A DNA stretch of 11,842 nt from Actinomycetota bacterium. Lineage in GTDB: Bacteria > Actinomycetota > Acidimicrobiia > Spongiisociales > UBA11373. Of this stretch, positions 1 through 5,193 are shown in pieces. The stretch spans positions 1-11,842 of the forward strand of contig JAUYIV010000064.1 in NCBI GenBank assembly GCA_030688105.1, written 5' to 3'. Made by a program: the position numbers and the translations under genes. Position 1 is the stretch's first letter, and the number at the start of each line of letters is the position of its first letter. The notes below the pieces were generated by a model, which saw only the letters and a program-made list of their open reading frames with translations, did no database searches and had not been told where the DNA came from.

Positions 1-49
1 TGCCCGTTGCCCGTTTGCGACTGTTGCTGCTGACTGTTGACTCTTGACC
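1..49. repeat. Degenerate heptamer tandem repeat tract A
   Basis: The first 49 bases divide cleanly into seven 7-base units: two exact tgcccgt copies, then ttgcgac, tgttgct, gctgact, gttgact and cttgacc. Neighbouring units resemble each other and drift along the tract. The tract lies outside any supported gene and is cut by the window edge. The tgcccgttgcccgtt core is the reverse complement of the core of tract C (9404-9424). It recalls the short tandemly repeated heptanucleotides (STRR) of cyanobacterial intergenic regions; kinship is not implied. Confidence 0.6.
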
Positions 50-161
50 TATGGCCTTACGACCCTGCCGAGCGGATTGCGGGCGCCTCACAGTTGGGAG
101 TGCACCGACACCCTCCGCCTGCAGCGGGGGAGAGGCACGGCACGAGGGGGCTGAAATCGAC

Positions 162-785
162 ATGAATCGCCAATCTCGATCACGGGGGCTCGTGATCCCC
201 CTCCTGGTGCTCTCGCTGGCCGCGGCTTGCACCGGCGGTGCGGACACCGGTACCACGGCCGACACGATGGAGACGGTGACCGTAGAGCCCGACCTCCGAA
301 CGAGTCCGTTGACGGTCAATGTCCTTCTGACCGACACCGGGTTCGAGCCCTCGATCATCTTTCTGCCCGCGGGACGACAGATCCAGCTCGTTCTCCGCAA
401 TCGGGGAACCGGGGAGCATCATTTCAGGATTCAGGGATTGGTGCCGCTCCGCCTGGCGTGGCTGCAGATCCCGGAAGTCGACGCATACGACCTCGACACG
501 ATGACGCCCCAGGAGCTGGCGTCCTACGGGATCGACCTGACCGGTGTCACCGACGACTATGAGATCGATCACATCCTCCACCATCTCCATGGGGTGTACG
601 TGCCATTCCGCGAGGAGTCGCCCTCCGGGATCAAGCCGCTCGGCATCGACGTCCACGGCTGGGTGACGCTCGGCAAGGTCGATGTCGTGAGCTTCATCGC
701 ACCCACCACAGGCAGCTACACGTCGGAAGACGTGCTGCATCCGGAGCTCACCGGCGAGGTGATGGTCTTCGACCCGAGTCCTTGA
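162..785 (+). CDS. Cupredoxin-like secreted lipoprotein
   Basis: This is a 207-aa exported lipoprotein. A basic N-terminus and hydrophobic stretch (residues 9-22) end in a lipobox with Cys23. A short Thr-rich linker leads to a cupredoxin-type beta-sandwich: the strand around TGFEPSIIFLPAG (59-71), then EHHFRI (85-90) where the first copper His normally sits. An insertion of about 70 residues rich in His (137-143, 165) follows, then a closing strand SEDVLHPELTGEVMVF (188-203). The closing loop has a His (193), but the Cys ligand that precedes it in blue-copper proteins is absent and there is no Met at the axial position. A classical type 1 copper site is therefore unlikely; it may bind copper through His only or bind none. 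I chose ATG 162 because it has an AG-rich ribosome site (gaggggg, 144-150) and places the signal peptide at the N-terminus. An in-frame ATG at 51 would add 37 residues with no secretion character. It stands alone, ending 3 bases from a convergent gene. Confidence 0.8.
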   Translation: MNRQSRSRGLVIPLLVLSLAAACTGGADTGTTADTMETVTVEPDLRTSPLTVNVLLTDTGFEPSIIFLPAGRQIQLVLRNRGTGEHHFRIQGLVPLRLAWLQIPEVDAYDLDTMTPQELASYGIDLTGVTDDYEIDHILHHLHGVYVPFREESPSGIKPLGIDVHGWVTLGKVDVVSFIAPTTGSYTSEDVLHPELTGEVMVFDPSP

Positions 786-788
786 CTT

Positions 789-1157
789 CTACCCTCCGTG
801 CTGGGCATACGCAGCCTGGCACGCCTCGATGTAGGTCTCATCTTCGAGTAGGTCCTCGGAGACCTTGGCGATGGCCTGATCAGAAGTCATCCCCTCGGAT
901 TCGTATTCGTCACGAAGGGCCGTCGCGGTGGCGTTGATGCCGTCCATGTTCAAGCCCAGGGCGAGCCCTGCCTCGAAGATGAGGTCGAACCGCGTCGCGG
1001 ACTCCTCCGAGTCGTCGGTGAGCCGGCACCATTCGCGTTCGGCTGTGGTCAACCCGGAGCCGTTGCCGCAGGCCACCAATGCGACCGAAAGCACCAGGGC
1101 GGCGAGTCGGTTCACGGCTTTCACGGTAGTGGGGGAGGGGAGCTCATCTGAGCTCAT
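789..1157 (-). CDS. Small secreted lipoprotein, unknown function
   Basis: This is a 122-aa protein. Residues 13-29 are a hydrophobic signal ending in a lipobox (ALVAC, Cys30). The mature part is acidic and predicted helical, with two Cys (44 in EREWC, 113 in IEACQAAY) that could pair. The pattern of a Trp-Cys near the start and a C-x2-AY near the end occurs in many small actinobacterial secreted proteins of unknown role, but I cannot name a family. ATG 1157 is used. A GTG at 1124 would start at VKAVNRL, still ahead of the signal, and is a real alternative, although a C-rich stretch lies before it rather than a ribosome site. An 8-bp hairpin lies directly upstream of ATG 1157. The gene is convergent with the cupredoxin gene, with a 3-base gap. 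Confidence 0.65.
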   Translation of the reverse strand: MSSDELPSPTTVKAVNRLAALVLSVALVACGNGSGLTTAEREWCRLTDDSEESATRFDLIFEAGLALGLNMDGINATATALRDEYESEGMTSDQAIAKVSEDLLEDETYIEACQAAYAQHGG

Positions 1158-1161
1158 GGCT

Positions 1162-1182
1162 CTGCGGCCTGATCGGCCGCAG
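1162..1182 (-). promoter_or_regulatory. Leader hairpin before small lipoprotein gene
   Basis: An exact 8-bp inverted repeat (ctgcggcc / ggccgcag, loop tgatc) ends 4 bases before the minus-strand ATG at 1157. On the transcript, an AGGAG (complement of 1183-1187) lies immediately 5' of the stem. Unfolded, it is too far from the ATG; with the hairpin formed, it comes within normal Shine-Dalgarno distance. A role in translation is inferred only. Confidence 0.4.
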
Positions 1183-1381
1183 CTCCTGAGTCACCGACCA
1201 GCCGCGATCCGAGCGGATGCCGGCCCGGTTCCGTGTCGCGCATGCAGGTCGGGCCGTTTGCCCCTACGCGAGGCTCGATAGCAGCCTCTATCGTGGCCCC
1301 TCAGGCCGGCGGGGCGAACCCGCGCTCGGGCTTCGGCGGCTGCTGGACGGAGAGAGACACCACGCCCAGGGAGGGGACTCG

Positions 1382-1591
1382 ATGACGTGGACCGGCGCCT
1401 CGCTCAGAGCGCTCGCCATCGTTCTCTACTTCGTCATCGCAACGGTCTGGCTTCCCGATTTCGTCTCGAGGCTCGGCTTCGTCGAAGGCTCGGACCTGGT
1501 GGGTGATCTGGTGGTCCCTGCAGTGTGGGGTGTCGGCCTGTTCGGCGGCATGTGGATGCTGCGGATCGGGCAGCGGAAGGGCTCCATCTGA
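1382..1591 (+). CDS. Small two-helix membrane protein heading the b6f-like operon
   Basis: This is a 69-aa protein with two predicted transmembrane helices (residues about 8-25 and 42-61) joined by a short loop containing PDFVSRLGFVEGSD. It ends in a basic tail, RIGQRKGSI. ATG 1382 follows a strong purine-rich ribosome site (agggagggg, 1368-1376). Its TGA overlaps the ATG of the flavoprotein gene by one base, so the two are probably translationally coupled. I do not recognise the family. Its size, position and coupling suggest a small accessory or anchoring subunit, for example one that tethers the otherwise soluble flavoprotein to the membrane complex. That role is inference; no catalytic or cofactor-binding residues are visible. 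Confidence 0.75.
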   Translation: MTWTGASLRALAIVLYFVIATVWLPDFVSRLGFVEGSDLVGDLVVPAVWGVGLFGGMWMLRIGQRKGSI

Positions 1592-3402
1592 TGTCCCTCC
1601 CATCGTCGCTGTCGTACTACGACAAGAACATCCCGTGCATGGCGGCGTGCCCGGTCCACACCAATGCCGGTGCCTACGTCGCGGCGATCGCCGCCGGAGA
1701 CGACCTCACCGCCTACCTAACGGCGCGGATGCCAAACCCCTTTGCCTCCGTGTGCGGGCGCGTCTGCGCGGCGCCATGTGAGGACGCCTGCCGCCGCGGA
1801 GCGGTCGACAGCCCCATCGCGATCAGGGCGCTCAAGCGGTTCGTCACCGAGAAGTACGGGCCGGAGTCCGGATCCGACAGGGCCGTGACCGCCCTGGACC
1901 GGCCCGAGCGCCCGGAGTCGATCGGCATCGTCGGTGGCGGGCCCGCCGGGCTGGCGGCGGCCCATGACCTCCGCATCCGCGGCTATCAGGTCACCGTCTA
2001 CGAGGCGACTCAGCTGCTCGGCGGGATGATGGTGCTCGGCATCCCCGAATACCGCCTCGATCGCAGCGTGGTTCGGGCGGAGATCGACACCATCGTCGGC
2101 CTGGGTGTCGACGTTCGACTCGGCACGAAGCTGGGCCGCGACGTGACCCTCGAAGACCTGCGGTCTCGCCATGATGGGGTAATGCTCGCTCTGGGTGCCA
2201 CGTTGGGGCGGGGGCTCGACATCCCCGGCGTGGAGGCCGATGGGGTGCTCCGCGCCATCGAATTCCTGCTCAACGTCAACCAGGGTTTCCACGTCGGTCT
2301 CGGTGAGCGCGTCGTGGTCATCGGTGGCGGAAACGTCGCCATGGATGCCGCCCGCACCGCGCTTCGGGCTGCCGCCTACGGCCAACGGCCGGATGTGGGT
2401 GTCGAGCTTCCCGAAGGCGACGCCGATCTGACCGAGGCGGTCGATGTGGCCCGCTCGGCGGTGCGCGTCGGGGCCAAACAGGTCACCATCGTGTCGCTGG
2501 AGAGTCCCGAGGAGATGCCGGCAGCCGCTTTCGAGATCGAAGAGGCCAAGAAGGAGGGAATCCGGTTCGTCCACCGCCGCGGGCCGCAGCGGATCGAGGT
2601 CTCCGACGGCCGGGCGACGGGTCTCACGGTCGTTCCGGTCCTGTCCGTGTTCGATGAGAACGGCCGATTCGCTCCCACCTTCGATGTCGCCATTGAGGAG
2701 ACCCTCGAGGCCGACACGGTGATCCTGGCGATCGGCCAGGCAATCGACGTCCAGGCGCTCGGCGGCGACTCCGGGCCGGACCTGTCGCCTCGCCGCACCA
2801 TCGAGGTCGACGCCGGGTCGTTGGCGACTTCGTTGCCAAACGTCTGGGCGGCGGGTGACGCAGCCTTCGGCCCCCGGAACCTGATCGATGCCATTGCCGA
2901 GGGTCGCAGGGTCGCCGACAGCGTCCACAAGGCACTCGGGGGCGACGAGGAAGCCGGAAGGACGGGCACCATGATCCCCCTCCGCAACTTCCACAGGCTG
3001 ACCGATCTCTACGACCGTATTCCCCGCCAGGAGATCCCCAGCCTGCCCACCGAGCGGCGCATCGGGCTGGCCGAGGTCGAAACCGGCTTCTCGGAGGAAG
3101 GCGCTCGCCGCGAAGCGCAGCGGTGTCTCCGGTGCTTTTCCAACATCCAGCTCGACGTCGACATCTGCGTGCTCTGCGGTCTCTGCGTGGACGTTTGCCC
3201 GTTCGATCTGATCTCAATGGTGCCGGCCGCCGACTTCGATTCCGAGGCGGTGGGGACGGCTCTGCTGCTGGATGAGAAGATGTGCATCCGGTGCGGGCTG
3301 TGTATCGAGCGATGCCCCACTGACGCCCTGTCGATGTCGACGTGGGTGGGGGTCGGCGCCCTTCCGATGCCCGAGTTGGTGAAAGCGGGGGTGGAGGCTT
3401 GA
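1591..3402 (+). CDS. GltD-like FAD/NAD(P) oxidoreductase fused to 2x[4Fe-4S] ferredoxin
   Basis: This is a 603-aa cytoplasmic iron-sulfur flavoprotein. The N-terminal domain has the Cys set of the GltD/DPYD family (C16, C20, C55, C59, C63, C67), which binds two 4Fe-4S clusters. An FAD Rossmann motif follows (GIVGGGPAG, 112-120), then a second nucleotide fold (VVVIGGGNVAMDAAR, 241-255) and the closing FAD motif WAAGD (419-423). After a C512-x2-C515 pair comes a bacterial two-cluster ferredoxin domain: C526, C529, C532, C536 and C565, C568, C571, C575. Family knowledge implies electron transfer between NAD(P)H, FAD and a chain of clusters. Two oddities are visible. About 25 extra residues (263-288) sit inside the nucleotide domain. 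Where NADPH-specific relatives carry Arg pairs after the strand VTIV, this protein has SLESPEEMPA, which hints at NADH. No glutamate synthase large subunit is nearby, so glutamate synthesis is unlikely. The start at 1591 has a good site (ggaaggg, 1575-1581). Confidence 0.9.
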   Translation: MSLPSSLSYYDKNIPCMAACPVHTNAGAYVAAIAAGDDLTAYLTARMPNPFASVCGRVCAAPCEDACRRGAVDSPIAIRALKRFVTEKYGPESGSDRAVTALDRPERPESIGIVGGGPAGLAAAHDLRIRGYQVTVYEATQLLGGMMVLGIPEYRLDRSVVRAEIDTIVGLGVDVRLGTKLGRDVTLEDLRSRHDGVMLALGATLGRGLDIPGVEADGVLRAIEFLLNVNQGFHVGLGERVVVIGGGNVAMDAARTALRAAAYGQRPDVGVELPEGDADLTEAVDVARSAVRVGAKQVTIVSLESPEEMPAAAFEIEEAKKEGIRFVHRRGPQRIEVSDGRATGLTVVPVLSVFDENGRFAPTFDVAIEETLEADTVILAIGQAIDVQALGGDSGPDLSPRRTIEVDAGSLATSLPNVWAAGDAAFGPRNLIDAIAEGRRVADSVHKALGGDEEAGRTGTMIPLRNFHRLTDLYDRIPRQEIPSLPTERRIGLAEVETGFSEEGARREAQRCLRCFSNIQLDVDICVLCGLCVDVCPFDLISMVPAADFDSEAVGTALLLDEKMCIRCGLCIERCPTDALSMSTWVGVGALPMPELVKAGVEA

Positions 3403-4187
3403 AGCTGCGTGAGACGAACGTCGGACGCTCGATCTTCCGGAGCCCGGACCGCAAGACAGAGCGGGATCGGGCCGCCGGCCACTGGTCGAGCTTCCTGCTC
3501 CACATCTATCCGGTGAAGGTGCGGCGCGAGGAGCTGCACTTCCGCTACAGCTGGTACCTGGGCGTTGCGTCGACCGTCCTTCTCGCCTCCCTGGTGGTCT
3601 CGGGCGTGTACCTGATGTTCTTCTACGTGCCTTCACCGACGACGGCCTATGGCGACATGCAGACGATCCAGACCGAGGTGGCGTTCGGCCAGTTCATCCG
3701 CAATGTCCACCGTTGGTCGGCGCACCTCATGGTGATCACGGTCGCCGCCCACATGGCCCGGGTCTTCTATCGGGGCGCCTACAAGCCACCCCGCGAGTTC
3801 AACTGGGTGATCGGTGTCTTCCTCTTGATCCTCACGCTCCTGCTCTCCTTCACCGGCTACCTGCTCCCGTGGGATCAGCTGGCCTACTGGGCGGTGACGG
3901 TGGGAACCTCGATGGCCGACTTTGTGCCCTTCATCGGAGGCTCTGCCCGGGAGGTCCTCGTCGGTGGCGATCAGGTGGGCGCGGCCACCCTCATCCGGTT
4001 CTACGTGCTGCACGTCGCCCTGCTGCCCCTGATCATGGTCGCCTTCCTCCTCGTGCACCTCTGGCGCTGGCGCAAGGACGCGATGCTCGATCAGGAACGG
4101 CCCGGCATGGGGTTGGGGCCCCATGCTGGGGAGGAGGGCGGGGTTGGGGCCCCGCCCGGGTCTGGCAAGCAGGGAGGTGGGGAGTGA
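3399..4187 (+). CDS. Cytochrome b6-type subunit of quinol:cytochrome c oxidoreductase
   Basis: This 262-aa membrane protein has four helices (about 52-76, 105-124, 137-155, 200-222). It carries the bis-heme b ligands of the split cytochrome b family: H104 and H118 in helix B (Hx13H) and H205 and H220 in helix D. The Hx14H spacing in helix D is the b6f-type value. NVHRWSAH, YKPPREFNW and FTGYLLPWDQ are conserved family blocks. The Cys that holds the extra heme c(i) in b6 (within FYCLGG) is replaced by Tyr53 (SWYLG). The C-terminal 30 residues are a Gly-rich tail encoded by G-runs and a 14-bp direct repeat, unlike the rest of the protein. I chose TTG 3399, which overlaps the previous TGA by 4 bases, because the product begins with the usual N-terminal sequence MKLRETNVGRSIF. 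The GGAGG at 3393-3397 is close to it, and the start is less certain than the gene. An upstream ATG at 3342 would read out of frame through the ferredoxin coding end. Confidence 0.92.
   Translation: MKLRETNVGRSIFRSPDRKTERDRAAGHWSSFLLHIYPVKVRREELHFRYSWYLGVASTVLLASLVVSGVYLMFFYVPSPTTAYGDMQTIQTEVAFGQFIRNVHRWSAHLMVITVAAHMARVFYRGAYKPPREFNWVIGVFLLILTLLLSFTGYLLPWDQLAYWAVTVGTSMADFVPFIGGSAREVLVGGDQVGAATLIRFYVLHVALLPLIMVAFLLVHLWRWRKDAMLDQERPGMGLGPHAGEEGGVGAPPGSGKQGGGE
4109..4153 (+). repeat. 14-bp direct repeat in a G-run region of the cytochrome b tail
   Basis: Two exact copies of ggggttggggcccc occur at 4109-4122 and 4140-4153, 31 bases apart and therefore in different reading frames. The intervening DNA adds further runs (tgggg, gaggaggg), so 4109-4149 has at least four G-runs close together and could form a G-quadruplex on the coding strand. 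The segment encodes the Gly-rich, non-conserved end of the b6-type protein. Confidence 0.6.
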
Positions 4188-4705
4188 GCGACACTGATCC
4201 CCGCGAGGTCGAGGGCAAGCGGCTGCTTGGCATCGTGCCGGGACAGCCGGCGACGGGCGAGCGCAAGGTCCCCGAGGAGCAGGACCTGGTCACCGTGTGG
4301 CCCCACCTCCTGGTGCGCCACGCCGTGGTGGGGGTGGCGGTGCTCCTATTCGTCCTCATCCTGGGGATCCTCTTCGACGCTCCGCTTCGGGAGGTGGCCA
4401 ATCCGTTCGAGACGCCCAACCCCGAGAAGGCGCCGTGGTACTTCGCCGCGCTCCAGGAGCTTCTCTCGCACTTCCATCCGCTCGTGGCAGGCGTGCTCGT
4501 GCCCGGGGCGGTGATCGTCGGGATGATCGCCCTGCCCTACATAGATCGGAATCCCGCGGCGCGCCCGGCGTTGCGCAAGGTCGCGGTCGTGGTGTTCACC
4601 TCCTTCCTCGTCGTATGGATCCTCCTCACGCTGATCGGCTTCGCCTTCCGGGGTGAGAACTGGGGTTGGGTGTGGCCTTGGGACGAATGGCACGGTGAGC
4701 TGTGA
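4184..4705 (+). CDS. Subunit IV-type cytochrome b C-terminal half
   Basis: This 173-aa protein matches the separate C-terminal half of cytochrome b (subunit IV, PetD-like). Three hydrophobic helices are at about 44-63, 98-119 and 131-153. The quinol-site loop reads NPEKAPWYFAALQELL (79-94), so the family PEWY motif appears here as APWY and the catalytic Glu position is Ala. A Trp-rich end (ENWGWVWPWDEWHGEL) follows the third helix. A soluble N-terminal stretch of about 40 residues containing TVWPHLLVRH precedes the first helix. GTG 4184 overlaps the cytochrome b6 stop by 4 bases and has agggagg (4171-4177) in front. Together with the preceding gene it supplies both quinone sites of the complex. 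Identity rests on helix count, the PWYF loop and position between cytochrome b6 and Rieske genes. Confidence 0.88.
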   Translation: MSDTDPREVEGKRLLGIVPGQPATGERKVPEEQDLVTVWPHLLVRHAVVGVAVLLFVLILGILFDAPLREVANPFETPNPEKAPWYFAALQELLSHFHPLVAGVLVPGAVIVGMIALPYIDRNPAARPALRKVAVVVFTSFLVVWILLTLIGFAFRGENWGWVWPWDEWHGEL

Positions 4706-5193
4706 CCGAGGACATGGATCGAAGGAGGTTCCTCAGCGTCGGCTGGAAGCTGGGCGCGGTGGCGATCGGCTGTGCGGGCGCCTGGACCTCGTGGGACCTC
4801 CTCCGACCGCTCCCCGGCTCAGGACTCGGCGGCCTCATCAAGACGGTGCCGCCCGACGAGGTGCCGGCGCACACGACCATCTATGTGCGATCTGCCCAGA
4901 CCTATTTGACCCGGATCGAGGATGAGATCGTGGCGCTCTGGCAGAAGTGCCCGCACCTCGGGTGCCGCGTGGCCTGGTGCGAGGGGTCGGGCGAGTTCGA
5001 GTGCCCCTGCCACGGTTCGACCTTCAACCGGGCGGGCGAGGTGCGTTCGGGCCCGGCCCCGCGCGGGATGGATCGCTTCGTGGTGGCCGAGACCGATGGC
5101 GTCATCCAGGTCGACACGGGGACCGTGGTCCGGGGGCAGCCCGCAGGTTCACCCGAGTCGATCGATGAGCCTCCCCGGGATGGAAGCTGCTGA
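4702..5193 (+). CDS. Rieske [2Fe-2S] protein of the b6f-like complex
   Basis: This is a 163-aa Rieske protein. An N-terminal RRRFL with a following hydrophobic segment (residues 11-34) forms a Tat-like signal anchor. The cluster-binding motifs are complete: C83-P-H85-L-G-C88 and C101-P-C103-H104-G-S106. C83, H85, C101 and H104 ligate the cluster, and C88 and C103 form the stabilising disulfide. The family's GPAPRGMDRF strand follows (118-126). The residue after CHGST is Phe108, where high-potential Rieske proteins have a Tyr that hydrogen-bonds a cluster cysteine. By analogy this favours a lower potential, as in menaquinol systems. A single Cys ends the protein (163). GTG 4702 overlaps the upstream stop by 4 bases; ATG 4714 (MDRRRFL) is a possible start 4 codons later and keeps all features. 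Confidence 0.93.
   Translation: MTEDMDRRRFLSVGWKLGAVAIGCAGAWTSWDLLRPLPGSGLGGLIKTVPPDEVPAHTTIYVRSAQTYLTRIEDEIVALWQKCPHLGCRVAWCEGSGEFECPCHGSTFNRAGEVRSGPAPRGMDRFVVAETDGVIQVDTGTVVRGQPAGSPESIDEPPRDGSC

Noticed and set aside
51..161. N-terminal extension of the first cupredoxin
   Set aside because: It would put 37 residues before the lipoprotein signal. ATG 162 has a ribosome site and the signal directly after it.
1276..1293. Possible promoter or operator (cgatag/ctatcg repeat) upstream of the operon
   Set aside because: The arms are only 6 bp, and no convincing -35/-10 pair at proper spacing could be placed around them.
1717..2994. Long minus-strand open frame (425 codons) opposite the flavoprotein
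   Set aside because: It is a mirror of a strongly supported gene. Its product has no domain logic, and long antisense frames are expected where third positions are nearly all G or C.
1591..3402. Annotation as glutamate synthase small subunit (gltD)
   Set aside because: The core is GltD-like, but there is no large subunit nearby, a ferredoxin domain is fused at the C-terminus, the NADPH motif is changed and it sits in a bc-type operon.
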